Source of the DNA: Astragalus membranaceus
Taxonomy: Eukaryota; Streptophyta; Magnoliopsida; Fabales; Fabaceae
Direction: 5' to 3'
Length of the DNA: 64,000 bases
NCBI GenBank assembly: GCA_039519185.1
Contig: CM076849.1
Coordinates: 104,860,077 to 104,924,076, forward strand
This document shows, one piece after another, positions 32,175-44,831 of this stretch (positions within the stretch are counted from its first letter, which is position 1; the number at the start of each line of letters is the position of its first letter). The notes under the pieces are model-generated. The model ran no database searches, had not been told where the DNA came from, and worked only from the letters and a program-made list of their open reading frames with translations. A program made the translations under genes and the position numbers.

Positions 32175-33040
32175 CAGGGTTCTAAATAGCGGTCGCGGTC
32201 GCGGTCGCGTTAAGACTTTCGCGGTTTCGGCTGTTTCGGCTGTTGCGATACGTGTTGCGGCCGTCGCGGTGTGAATTAACCACAATATTGCACAAATTAT
32301 ATTAAAATCATTCATATTATCATAAAATGTATAATAACATAAATTAATGTTTTTTTTAATGTTTTTTCTTATTATAAAATATATCATATAGATCTCTGTT
32401 TATGTTTGTTTTTTTAGCCCAACGTTTCCAGCTGGATACCATTTTAAATCAAATAATAAATCTATCTTATCTTCTTGACCAAAAAACAAATCTATCTCAT
32501 CTCATCCCGTGCAAGGAAAACACAGGAGCCACGCAACAGAGGAGCCACGCAACGTTGAAAAATGCAAGCCAGAGCAGATCTTCGCATCCGGTGCAAGGAA
32601 AGCCTTGTTTCTCTTCATCTCTTTCTCTGCGGCGGCAAAATATGTGCAGATCTGATTGTAACCTTTTGTTCTCTTCCCATTCTCTTCATCTCTTTCTCCC
32701 ACAATCTGATTAGTTTACCTTTTGCTGATGTTGCGGTGGCTTGAGGAGGAGATCGAGAGTCAGAGAGAGCCGGTGGTGCTGCTGCTATAGACACAATGCA
32801 GCGGAAGCAAGAAACAGAGTAGTAAAGTGGAGGCAATAGGCCCGTCGCGGCTATAACGGCACCACATCGCGGCCGTCGTGGTCGTAGCGACGTTACGTCG
32901 CGCTCACAACGGCGTTACATATCGTTTTTCCCTGTGAATTTGGTTCACTCCGTGATTTCGGTGCATAACGGAAACGGTGGCTGCCGATACCGTTTTGTCG
33001 CGGCCGTTTTCACTGTACCGGAACGTTTTTTAAAACCCTG
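32175..33040. mobile_element. Non-autonomous hAT element with CGG/GTCGCGG-rich ends
   Basis: 866 bp with inverted ends CAGGGTTCTAAATAGCGG and ACGTTTTTTAAAACCCTG, and exact 8-bp target duplications AGTGGAAC (32167-32174, 33041-33048). Both ends are unusually CpG-rich (GCGGTCGCGGTCGCGGTCGC, CGTCGCGG, CGACGTTACGTCGCG), while the centre is AT-rich. No transposase frame. Confidence 0.94.
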
Positions 33041-33119
33041 AGTGGAACTAAGGATGAAGACAACAAGGGAGACTGAGAGCGACAGTGAAAAGACAAAAGG
33101 AATAAATAAGTAAATGAGA

Positions 33120-33610
33120 CAGAGAGAATTATCAAACTATCATGCCATTGTTTAGGAGCTTGTTTAAGACCATATAGACACTTATCTAACTTACAAACCT
33201 TGCTTTCTTGACCATGAATTACAAAACCTTCAGGTTGCTCCATGTAGATTTCTTCTTCCAATTCACCATTAAAAAAAGTAGTTTTAACATTCATTTGGTG
33301 TACTGCTAAATTATCAATAGCAGCCAACGAATTTTAATACCGTTATGGGTGTAATTCTAGGAATTGGTGAAAATGTGTCGAAGAAATCTATATTTTCTCT
33401 TTATCTAAAATCTTTGGCTACAAGAGAGGCCTGTATTTATTAACACTTCCACCAGGTTTTAGTGTCTTTTCCAAAATCCATTTACAAACTATCGATTTTC
33501 AACCAAGAGGCAAGTCTACTACATGCCAAGTCTCGTTAGACTCTAGAGAATTCATCTCCTCTAGTATATAGACTGAATAATAAGGTCCAAAGTCTTTAGA
33601 AACACGTTCT
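33120..33610 (-). pseudogene. Copia reverse transcriptase N-terminal fragment
   Basis: Minus strand reads MNSLESNETWHVVDLP, then AIDNLAVHQMNVKTTFFNGE, EEIYMEQPEGFVI and KCLYGLKQAPKQWHD, all canonical Copia RT motifs in order, with stops and frameshifts between. The catalytic YVDD segment is absent because the fragment stops at about 33120. Confidence 0.88.
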
Positions 33611-33644
33611 CTCTTACCTCTTCAAAGTCTTGAGAGAGAGAGGA

Positions 33645-35047
33645 CTACGCATGAAAGAGAGAGAGATAGAAGAAATGGAATAGAGGGAGGGAGCGAGATC
33701 TGAGAAGAAGAGAGGTTGAAGGCGTGGGGGATGAGGAGTGAGGGGAGATGGTTACGGTGGAGAGAGAGAGAGAGAGGCGTGGTGAGGCGACGGTTACGAT
33801 GGAGAATGAGGGGGTTGGTGATGGCGACGGTTACGGTGGAGAGAGAGAAGGGTGGTGAGGCGAGATGGTTACGGTGGAGAGGGAGAGACGTGGGGCGGTG
33901 CCTGTTCACGGCGCAGTCTGAACACGGCTGCGTTCGGGGTGGGGGAGAGGGTACGATGGCGATGGGATGGTGTCTTGACGACGGCGAAAGGGAGGTTCGA
34001 TCGTTCGGTTCGCGCTTGACGGTGGTGAGGAGGTGAGGTTTGGTGGCCGTTGGGGAGGTTTTGGGTGGTGGTTCAAGGTGGTGAAAGGGGGAGAGAGAGG
34101 GGGTACGGTTTTGGTGGTCGTGGTTGTGTTGTAGGGTGCAAAAGTGGCAGTGGTTGTCTAGGGGGTGGTGGTCGTCTGGTGTTAGTTCGTGAGGTGGGAA
34201 GGAGGGCACGAAGTGATGGTGTGGGGGGTTTCTGTGGTGGTGCACGGCAGCGACCACCACAGATGGTGAGGTAGCTCCCTCTCTCTGTTTTCTGATTTTT
34301 CTGATTCTTGTTTTCGGTTCTGGCTGTCTGTGCCCCCCTCCCCCTCTGTTTCTCAACTGAGTTTTTTTATAGAATAGTCAATTAATGGGACAAATTTTGT
34401 TGTTATGATTTTGCAGGGAATCAGAGTAGTGGAGCAGAGGAGGTTAATGGAGCAGATGAGCAGCATGGTGGTGCCTGCAAAGCTGTCCTGTTGGAGCAAA
34501 TTGGGAAAGTGACAAAGGAGCAAGAAGAAATTAGCATTGGCCTAATTCTTCAAATGGCAGCAGCAGTGCTGCCCCTAGCAGCAGGGCGCTCCTGCCCCTT
34601 TTTATTTTATTTTATTTTGATTTTAATTTTTGTACTCCCTTGTATTTAAATTTTGTCTATACATGTGTACTATAGTTGACTTTGTAAAAAAAACTGTTTA
34701 TAAAAATAAAAAAACATTTATTCACAATCTGATTTTTATTAGATTTTTATAACAAAATTAAACTGATAACAACAATGATAAACATACGTACACGACGAGA
34801 CGCGAACGCGTGTCCGCAACGAGAATACGCGAATTTGCGTACCAAAATAAACACTCGTACACAACGAGACGCAAACACTCGTCCGCAACGGGGACAAAAA
34901 TGTGTACATTATTAACAATAGCACACGCACACCAATGAGAAGTAACAAGCCTATACACGACTGGGAACGACACACATAAATGACAAAGACAATATTTTGG
35001 ATTTTCTAGTAAGCTTTAAATTAGCTGGTCAAAATTAGGGTATGACT
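33645..35047 (-). repeat. 3' LTR of the Ogre-like element, truncated
   Basis: Aligned by eye with 43451-44827 over its full length with few differences. One is an 18-bp segment (GAGGTTAATGGAGCAGAG-like, near 34438) missing in the other copy. It lacks about 990 bp corresponding to 42459-43450. Open frames here (GGTTACGGTGGAGAGAGAG repeats, both strands) are LTR sequence, not genes. Confidence 0.85.
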
Positions 35048-38000
35048 GCTGCCCCTCTTTATTTATATTTTACTAGGAAATATGAAGGGTTTCCAAATTT
35101 CTCTAGTAAAATAGAAATAAAGATAAAAAGACACTAATTTTGTCAAGCCTATTTTTTTTCGAAATTATTGGAAAATAATGACATAGTACAAAAGTAAATA
35201 AGGATCACCAGGGATCTGAAGGAGCACTTGGTCCTCTGATGGTCTAATTCGCAGTCGATGCTTGGCGCATTGATTGGAGCTAAACTGAAGGACCGACGGG
35301 GTCTGAAGGGCATGCCTAAACCTGATGGACCAATGGGTCTGAAGGAGCGCAAACTAGCAACGGTACTAGTAAAACGGTCTGCTTGGGGGATGGCCTTTTT
35401 CGAGCGGCCATGGGTGGCAAGGTCAGGTCGTTGACTTGATTTGCACACCTCGAAGGACATGCACTGTGTTTTTTAGGCGGACACAGCTAGTTTGAAGGAC
35501 CTGGGGTCGGATGATGTGTCGGTTGCTCGATTAACGCGACGTGCGATCTGGATTGAAGGACCATTGTTTGTCTGAAGGAGCGCTTGGGCTCTGAGGGACC
35601 GCTGGGGGTCTGAAGGAGTACTGAGATTCTGAATTGTGGTATGAGATCAGCGCTTGGAGCATTGACTTTGAGGGAACAAACTATTGGGATTGGTACATGG
35701 CGTACCTGCCTAGAACATACCTAATGAATGCATTTACTTGAGAAGGGAAAAGCTATCTATACTTGGCATGTCTAAAAATGCAATGAATGATGTATGCGTG
35801 CAATATAGATATGTGAAATGGTAGGTGTCCGATGGGATGAATGAAACGTGGCAGATGATGTGAGTTGAAGTTGATGGGACATGGAGGTTGACCAACAACA
35901 TATGTGAATGTAGATAAGATATGAATGTGATTGTGCTGATTAATTCTGGCGGAATGATGAATGTAATGGAATGAGCGATTTTTTCTTTTTGCCCTTTTTT
36001 CCTTATTATAATGAGTGTATGAAATGAGAGTGCGAATGTGATGCAAATGTAATGCTTCGATGCAAATGTCATGGTGAATAAAGGAAAACACGCGAATGCA
36101 TGGCACAATGATATGATTAGTGATGTAAAAGACTTTTTTGATGAGACCGGCACTTGGCACATCTATCGAAGCAAACAATGTTATGCATGTGACGAACGTA
36201 CAATGATTAGTATCTGGTGGGATGATGAATGAAATGGGTGTTGAACCTGATGGGATGAGAAAGTCGACAAACGGTTGTATGTGGATGCAGATGAGATATG
36301 AATGTGTTTGTAATGATTGTATGCTATGGTGAATAAAAGGAAGCCCATGAACGCATGGTAAATGACATGATTGGTGCAAAAATGTTATGCATGGAATGTG
36401 ATGAATGTGCAATGATTGGTACCTGATGATGAATGAAATGGGGCAGACAATGGGTGTTGTAACTGACGGAATGGGAAAGTTGACACACGGTGTATGAGAT
36501 TTGATTGTGATTGTAGTGATTAATTTTTGGTGTGATGATAAATGTAATGGATGGACTTTTCTTTTTGCTTTTTCTTATTTATTTTGCTTCTTTTCTTGAT
36601 GCATGCAATGTGAACTTTGATGCAAATGCTATGGTGAATAAAAGGAAACACATGAATGCATAGCAATTGATATGATTGGTGATGTAGAGAGCTTTTTGGC
36701 AACGATGAGACCGGCACTTGGCGCGTGTATCGAAGCAAAAAGTGTTATATGTGTGCAATGTGATGAATATGCAATGCGAAAGTAAATGGACTACAAAAAG
36801 CCCGTGAATGATGGATGCTGAAGTTGATCAAAAACAGAAATTGATAAGCCGTGTAGGCGACGGTAGATGACATGCGAATGCAGATGTGCTGCTTAGGTGC
36901 AGGTGCTATGGTAGATGCATGATTGCATGGTGGAATGATTTATGCTATGATTTGGTTGATGATGCATTTTTGCGGTTTTTGAGATGAGAAAAAGATTTTT
37001 TTTATGCGAAAAATTGAGAAGTGGATGCTTTGGAATCATCACTTAATGGATGCATGGTTGTATGGCGGGATGATTTATGCTATGATTTTATTGATGATGC
37101 AGAAAGATTTTTGTAATGATGAGAGATGAGGCTTTTGATGCAAGAGGCACAGAAGTGAATATTTTGCAATAATCGTTCCTTGGAAAAAAATTGGATTTTA
37201 TTTGAATTCAAGCTTTGGCAATCTCAAGGTTGTTATTTGCAGTCACTAATGTGCAACCGTACATGACTGTATTTACAGACTCGTTCACACTGTTCTTCCC
37301 TTACGGTGTCCCATGATTGATTGAATTTTAGGTCCACAAAGTTAACAGAGTGAGTGTTCAGCGTTGCATTATTAACCTGTGTTCTCTCTCTTTGAAGCAT
37401 TGTTTAGCAAAGACGTATAGTAATGCAAGTATAGATAAATGAGTCAGTTAACTCGGGGTTCTAGAGACCTACGGTATGGACAGATGAAGGGATAAATGAC
37501 AGGTTTTTGGCCAAATCCATGAAACGGTAGGTTCTCCCCAACTCAAGAAATGCGGGACTGCCCCAATTTAGACTACCGGTGAGTGAATAATTTGCCCCTG
37601 TCTAGTGATGACAACAGCTAGGGGTGTAGAGGAAATAATGAATTGAGAATGCCATGACTTCGGAATGAAGGGTGGTAAGCAAGAGTTTTTTTCTCAACCC
37701 ATGGCGTTTGGTGTTGCCCTAATCTCGACGAGAGCAAGGTTGCCCCGACTCGAGTTTGCAAAAGGCTATATATAGCATTGTGGGTTGAGAAATTGCCCCG
37801 GTGTGGTCTTATGGATGTGAATATGGCGAGGGGATGAGATGGGTGTAGGGCGAATTTCCCGATTTTAGGTGGAGTGAAGGGTGACGGGATTGCCCCACTT
37901 TGGAATGGTATTTCAAATGATTGCTTCTAGTGGGGTTGTGAAAGGTGACTGAGTTTGGGTCATGGGTTGTTGGAATTGGTGGTATGGATTGGATGTGGTA

Positions 38001-41000
38001 TACGAATGGGATGGATGCCGGACATTTTCCAAGTTCAAGAAGCATGAAAGGTGGAAGGTATGCCCCACTTTCCGATCTAGGTGATGGTCCTAGTATAAAC
38101 TTTTGGTTCTCTTTTAGGTGAATCCCAAAGACTGTGACAGTCTTGAGTTTTTTGATATGATGAGAATTTCAATCGGTGATCACTATACCTTGTCTTGATA
38201 TCAGTGCGATTTGAATGAACATTGGAGTGCAAGCCCTTTGGGTTTTTTTTCTTTTTTCTTTTTTTATCCTCTTTTTTTTTTTATTTTTTTGAGCAAATAT
38301 ATTGTAAATAAATAAACTTACTTGTCCTAAAATTAAATCTTTGAGAAAACGAAAGCAATCAGCCATTGATCCGCATGGACTTGTTAGGGTTGTAGCGTGG
38401 CCAGTGGTTAGGGGTCTATGAAAGAAGGGTTTGTAATGTGGTCAATGGTTATGGGCTTGTGGAGTATAGGCTCAAATGGGCTCAGAGAGGTGTTTGATGG
38501 TTTATTGATACGATGACCTTTTAAAGGATAAGTAGGTTCTGAGAAGTGCTGGAGGCCAATGATTTGGGTTTTGTGGAAGAAATGAGAATTCGGCCTAAGG
38601 AGGTGTTTGTGGGTTTATTCGGACAAGGATATCTTATGTGTTTGGTGATTTTATGTGTCAGCTCACAATTTCTGCTGCTTTTGCCTTTTTCTCTGAGGAT
38701 TTCTTTTTCGATCATCTTTTTTGAATTTTACTTTCTTTTTTGCGATCTTTTTTCTCTTTCTTTTTTTGAGTAGAGTGAACTGATAAAAGTGACACACCGT
38801 TTTTGATGTGGAATTGATCATTGTCTAGGGTGACTGAAAGTTTTTTTGATTTTTTTTGCTTAAAGGGGTAGTAAAGAACTCCCCTTTTTTAGGCTCCGGG
38901 AAGGCGACCAAACTTCATTTCAAATCATGATTGCTTGTTTTCTCAAAAATTAATTCAAGGACAAAAATTATTTATTTTTATATATCCGCTCTTTTTCATT
39001 TCTTTTTATGCCCTAATTTTTGCTTAGGCTGCTCTCGCAAGTTTTCAACCTAACAGGTTTTTTGATTTTTTTTTGTTTTTGTAAAGGACTTGCATCAAGG
39101 GAAAACAATGTTGACAAGATATCTAGTGATCCAAAATTTGCCCCAGCATGGGGGCCTAAAGTGTTAGTTTATGGAAATTCATCATTGGGAACAAAAACCA
39201 AATAGTCGACTAGGTACTTGTGTGGGGGGATATGTGTTGGGTGGTCGGGGTGGGACTGGACATGTACAAGGGAAGATGATAAGATGCAAAAATGTGGACA
39301 CTAACTGACTCAAACAAGAGTAAATGCACATTACATACAAGTTCACTATACGAATGCTTCACAGTGAGTTAACATAATCAGCGGCATGATAGGAGAAATT
39401 TTTGATAACACATTAGTTAACAAAATGCACCATTTGTATTATTTATCATGGGACTGATGAGATGCATCATTTTTGATGAAGAAAATTGTGAATGAGCATC
39501 AAACAGTGAATAACTTCTTTTTTTTTTGAAAGTTGAGCGTCTGAAAAGACATTGAGTTTGTAGCTAAGCTAAACTTTTACAAAGAAGAAATAATCGACTT
39601 CGCCTCATCTCTCATCAAAATTTTTGAAAAAAGGTAATGCTCATGTTTTTTGTATGGATGAACACATGATAATGTACATGCATGATGCAAATGCAGATGC
39701 CTAAAATGCGTGAATGAATGGTTTATGAATGAATGGAAATACATGAAAAAATGAGATATTCACAATTTTTGAAATTGTGCTCATGATTGTTTTCTACTCT
39801 TTTCTAGAAAAATGTGATGCACGTGATGATGAATATGTATGATGAAGATGCAAATGCGTGAAATGCGTGAAGGGAATGATCTCCTGGAAAGATCAGCTAT
39901 TCTAAACGATTTTTTTACTTTTTGGAGACAATATAGCATGCAGATGATGCAACTCGTCGTTTATTGCTAACTGAAATATATTTTGGATGATGGATGACTT
40001 TTGTTTTTTTTTTATATTTAGAAAATGACTCATGCATGGATGACTGTGCAAGATGAAATAATGAATGTGTTTGAATGAAATAATGAATGAATGTAATTTT
40101 TTTTAATAATATCAAGGTGATATTATTTTCCCATTTTTGGCGTATGGCTATGCAAGATGAAGTAATTTAGACAAATAAAAAAAAATGATATTTTGTTATT
40201 TTCTAGATTGATGAGATGCATGTTGGTACCATGATAATGTGATGAAAATAATGACTGTATTCTATTATGAATGCATGTTGATTTTTTGATTTTCTAGTTA
40301 AAAGACTAAGTATGCTCACGCAACAAGAATAATCAAGTTAAACGCCCCCTTGTGTCCAAATGCATGAAGGAACACATGGTGATACATGACGAAAATGCAG
40401 ATGCGAATGCATGAAATGCGTGCATGAATGATCACTTGGAAAGGTCAGTTATTCTAAATAGTTTTTGGAGGCAATGATGACATAATTTTTGAAATGATGC
40501 ATGATGAAATAGTGTATAAATGATGTGTGGATGAAATGGCGTATGGATGATTTAATGAAACAACAGTTTTTTTGGATGAGTGAAAAGGTGCCTGAATGCT
40601 ATGTTTTTTTTTATGCATATCATGATATTGCAAATGATGAAATGCCTATATTATTTAATGATGATTTTTGTGAATGATTATGAATGAATAAAAATGCAAG
40701 CTAAATGAGATATTCAGTTATTTATCACAAACTTTTTTAATTGTGATCATGTTTTTTTATTCTTTTCTTTTTCATGAAAAAAATGCAATGTGTGAATGAA
40801 CGAATAACGTTGCATGATGCAGATGCGAGGAAGGTGAATGAATGATCACTTGAAAAGATTGACTATCCAAAATGATTTTTCGGAGTCATTGCAATATGAT
40901 GATGAATAATGCAAGAAAGTGGCATCATTTTATTATTTTTCTTTTATTTTGGAAATGATGCATGCTAGATGACTAACGCATTCGAGGTGGTTAGGAATGA

Positions 41001-42436
41001 AGAGCTTTTGTTTTTATTTTTATTTTTCTATGCATAAAGAGGAGTAACGAATATAGTATGTTTTTTCCTATATGAGTATGCAAGATGATGCAAGTTGGAC
41101 AAATATGTAGTGTCTTTGTTTTTTTTGGATAATGATATGCATGTTATTACCAAGAGAACGAGATGTATATGAAAACAAGTGATTCGTTCTATGGTGATTT
41201 TTTATTTTCTAGCAAAATATAATGCCCATGATGACAGATATGTGTGAAAAATGCGAATGCATGAAGAAATAAATGTTTGATCCTAATGCAATTATTTTGT
41301 TTTTCGAGAGGTAGTGCAGCATGTATGCAACCTCTTATTTTTGATTTATTGGATGACAAATGATACAATTATAATGAAATAATTTTTGTTTTATTTGGAA
41401 AAAGATACATGAGTATGGAGTTGATGCATTTAAACTAGGATGGTCACATGAGGGAAATGATGTATGAATGTTATGTAAATCAAGACTTTACAAATGATGT
41501 GATACCTACACTGTGTGATCATGACTTTGAATGATTATGAATGGATGTCGGTGCATATGATGCTATTGCCTTTTTTTGTGTGCGAGGAAATAAAATGCAT
41601 GACACTCGCAGCGATTTTTTTTTAAAATCCGTGGAAGGGAGTAATGAACATAATTTTCATGTAATATGCAAGATGGACAAATGACGCAAATGATATTTCT
41701 AGGATGATGAGATGCATGGTAGTGCAATGATAATGGGATGCGTGTGAAAAGTATGATCTTACTCTGTTATGGATGCAGGATGATTTTTGTTTTTTTTCGT
41801 ATGATGATGTCGCCTCATGTGCATGCAAATGAAGGAAAGAAGCATGAAAATGTTTTTTTTGAGTGATTTTATTTTTGGAGACGCTAACCAGATTAATAGA
41901 GAGGGTAAGTATAATGCCCCTGTGTCCTAGGTGGGTCATGTCTAAATTGGGATTTTCAACATGCTCTAGGGTCACTTTAGTGATCAACCTTTCAAGTGGC
42001 TCTATTCACTTCCTCACAAAGGTCTCCAGAGCTAAAATCCCCCTTCCTGATATGATCCACAACGATAGCGAGCTACCTGGTGTAGGATACCATAAAGAGC
42101 GTACTCTGGCTGAGACTTTCATGAGAGTCAGACAGATAAAATCCAGAATGACTCACTAATAATCTCCACTCGTCCTAGGTTATTTGCAGACCCGGGTATA
42201 GGGCCCCACTCAAAAGTGTGTGCAAAAGTGTAAGTGAGGTGTGTGATGAGGGCAAAATACCTAAACTAACCAAGCTGGAAAAGATATACAACAACAATAA
42301 TAAAAGAGTCGTCTACCCTAAGGTTCAATAATATAAAGAAAAAAATAAATAAATAAAATAAGCATAAGGGCAAAAACAAAATATAAAATTAACAAATACT
42401 TACACATTTAGTTGATTAGGCCTGACTCTCTTAATT
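35048..42436 (-). other. Non-coding interior of the Ogre-like element
   Basis: 35200-35660 carries degenerate repeats of TCTGAAGGAGCGCTTGG. 35730-37140 has two larger units sharing GAGACCGGCACTTGGC (36144, 36708) in a GATGAATG-rich background. 37200-38100 has repeated TGCCCC(A/G)-containing sentences (GATTGCCCCACTTTGG, TTGCCCCGACTCGAG). 38200-41880 is AT-rich with hundreds of ATGAATGA/ATGATGCA/TTTTTT runs. 41880-42240 is less simple and might be the remnant of the 5' coding region, but I recognise no protein. Confidence 0.7.
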
Positions 42437-42456
42437 AGTCCCCAGTGAAGTCGCCA
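42437..42456 (-). other. Primer binding site of the Ogre-like element
   Basis: TGGCGACTTCACTGGGGACT on the minus strand, two bases from the LTR end (42459). This type is known from Ogre elements (complementary to a tRNA-Arg 3' end). Confidence 0.75.
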
Positions 42457-42458
42457 GC

Positions 42459-44827
42459 TGTAGAGACCGAAAAATCCGGAGGAGGGATTCTTCGAAGTTC
42501 TTGAAATGAAGCCGCCACCAAAGTTTAGTTTAAGGGCAAACATTGGAAAATCCCTATTGAATGGATAAGGAGGTTTTGCGGACCAGGTTTAGGCTCGGGA
42601 GTCGTTTATGCGTAGAGAAGGTATTAGCACCGTACGACATCCTTCCTAAGGAAGGTTACCTTTTAACTAAATGTGTAAACATCTATTAATTCAAAAATAA
42701 TGATTTTACCCTTATAATAATACTAATAAAAAAAGACTCGATAAACGGTTAGTTGTTTTTTATACTTTTTGAGAAATAAGAGAGAAATGAGTTAAAAGAA
42801 AAAAGGTTTTTTTATTAATGCAATTGACAGAGGTCGGCCGCCCTCTGCTCCTACGTATCTCCTGGTAGAGAATCAAATCACACGTAGTTCTTGGTAGAAA
42901 AAGTTTGTGTGTTTGGTGTTTTTTATTTATTTTTGAAATTTGGCAGGCACTCGAAATGACCAAACAAGTAAAACTCAGAGTGGTCATTACTCATAGCCCG
43001 TTTGAAAACCGGAGTGGCCACTAACGATCACACAAGCTAACTCAGAGTGATCATCATTAACAACCCATTTTTGCGAGTTTAATTGTATGAAAAATACCGG
43101 TTTGAAAGCATTGTGATGTAATAATAAAAAAAACAAAATGAGTTGTAAAAAGAGGGAAGTATAATTAACATGGGTGTTATGTTAATAAAAGGGGGTATGA
43201 ATAGCAACAGGGGCTGTATTTTTAAAATAGCGGGTGTGAAAAGCGAGCCCAGTTCGTTTTCTGCGAACTGGGCTGCATTTTTAAAAATTGGGCTGCGCAG
43301 AGGTATGGGGTTATTCAAAATGGGGGGTGTAAAAATAAATCTGATGTTTTTTTATTAAAATTTGAAAATAAAATAAAAGGGAATGGGGGTATAAGAGGGA
43401 ATTAGTGGATTTTTGGGAACCCTAATTCCATTTTCTCAGCGCCGCACTACCTACGCGTGAAAGAGAGAGAGAAAGAAGAAATGGAAGAGAGGGAGGGAGC
43501 GAGATCTGAGAAGAAGAGAGGTTGAAGGCGTGGGGGATGAGGAGTGAGGGGAGATGGTTACGGTGGAGAGAGAGAGGGGCGTGGTGAGGCGACGGTTACG
43601 ATGGAGAAAGAGGGGGTGGTGATGGGCACGGTTACGGGGGAGAGAGAGAAGGGTGGTGAGGCGAGATGGTTACGGTGGAGAGGGAGAGACGTGGGGCGGT
43701 GCCTGTTCACGGCACAGTCTGAACACGGCTGCGTTCGCGGTGGGGGAGAGGGTACGATGGCGATGGGATGGTGTCTTGACGACGGCGAAAGGGAGGTTCG
43801 ATCGTTCGGTTCGCGCTTGACGGTGGTGAGGAGGTGAGGTTTGGTGGCCGTTGGGGAGGTTTTGGGTGGTGGTTCAAGGTGGTGAAAGGGGGAGAGAGAG
43901 GGGGTACAATTTTGGTGGTCGTGGTTGTGTTGTAGGGTGCGAAAGTGGCAGTGGTTGTCTAGGGGGTGGTGGTCGTCTGGTGTTGGTTCGTGAGGTGGGA
44001 AGGAGGGCACGAAATGATGGTGTGGGGGTTTCTGTGGTGGTGCACGGCGGCGACCACCACAGATGGTTAGGTAGCTCCCTCTCTCTGTTTTCTGATTTTT
44101 CTGATTCTTGTTTTCGGTTCTGTGTGTCTGTGCCCCCCTCCCCTCTGGTTCTTAGCTGAGATTTTTATAGAATACTCAATTAATGGGACAAATTTTGTTG
44201 TTATGATTTTGCAGAGAATCAGAGTAGTAGAGCAGATGAGCAGCAAGGTGGTGCCTACAAAGCTGTCCTGTGGGAGCAAATTGGGAAAGTGACAAAGGAG
44301 CAAGAAGAAATTAGCATTGGCCTAATTCTTCAAATGGCAGCAGCAGTGCTGCCCCTAGCAGTAGGGCGCTCTTGCCCCTTTTTATTTTATTTTATTTTGA
44401 TTTTAATTTTTGTACTCTCTTGTATTCAAATTTTTTCTATACATGTGTACTATAGTTGACTTTGTAAAAACAACTGCTTATAAAAATAAAAAAACATTTA
44501 TTCACAATCTGATTTTTATTCGATTTTTATAACAAAATTAAACTGATAACAACAATGATAAACATACGTACACGACGAGACGCGAACGCGTGTCCGCAAC
44601 GAGAATACGCGAATTTGCGTACCAAAATAAACACTCGTACACAACGAGACGCGAACACCCGTCCGCAACGGGGACAAAAATGTGTACATTATTAACAATA
44701 GCACACGCGCACCAATGAGAAGTAACACGCCTATACACGACTGGGAACGACACACATAAACGACAAAGACAATATTTTGGATTTTCTAGTAAGCTTTAAA
44801 TTAGCTGGACAAAATTAGGGTATGACA
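42459..44827 (-). repeat. 5' LTR of the Ogre-like element
   Basis: 2,369 bp, on the minus strand TGTCATACCC...CTCTACA. A TATA-like TCTATAAAAATC lies near 44165. The 43550-44060 part is purine-rich and GGTTACGGTGGAGAGG-repetitive. The right neighbour (CTAACTAACAAAC) is the end of the PPR pseudogene. Confidence 0.8.
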
Positions 44828-44831
44828 CTAA

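Larger units (their letters stand above)
33645..44827 (-). mobile_element. Ogre-like Ty3/gypsy derivative without recognisable coding region
   Basis: Two direct repeats 9.8 kb apart (33645-35047 and 43451-44827) are parts of LTRs. On the minus strand the complete 5' LTR (42459-44827) begins TGTCATACCCTAATTTTG. It is followed by PBS TGGCGACTTCACTGGGGACT, the tRNA-Arg-type PBS style of Ogre elements. The 3' LTR begins at 35047 after a purine tract AAGAGGGGCAGC and is truncated at 33645. The interior, about 7.4 kb, shows no gag, protease, RT, RNase H or integrase motif in any frame I examined. Ogre elements are normally over 20 kb, so this is a deletion derivative resembling a large retrotransposon derivative (LARD). 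Confidence 0.82.

Noticed and set aside
32402..32713. Plus-strand 103-codon frame within the hAT element as a transposase remnant
   Set aside because: No hAT dimerisation or BED zinc-finger motif; composition is random.
33622..34356. 244-codon His/Pro/Ser-rich minus-strand frame (and the 150-codon version at 43558-44010)
   Set aside because: Part of the Ogre-like LTR; the same sequence is repeated in the other LTR and carries no known domain.
37809..38045. Short open frames in the Ogre interior as small proteins
   Set aside because: No recognisable domain, composition follows the low-complexity DNA, and similar frames appear on both strands.
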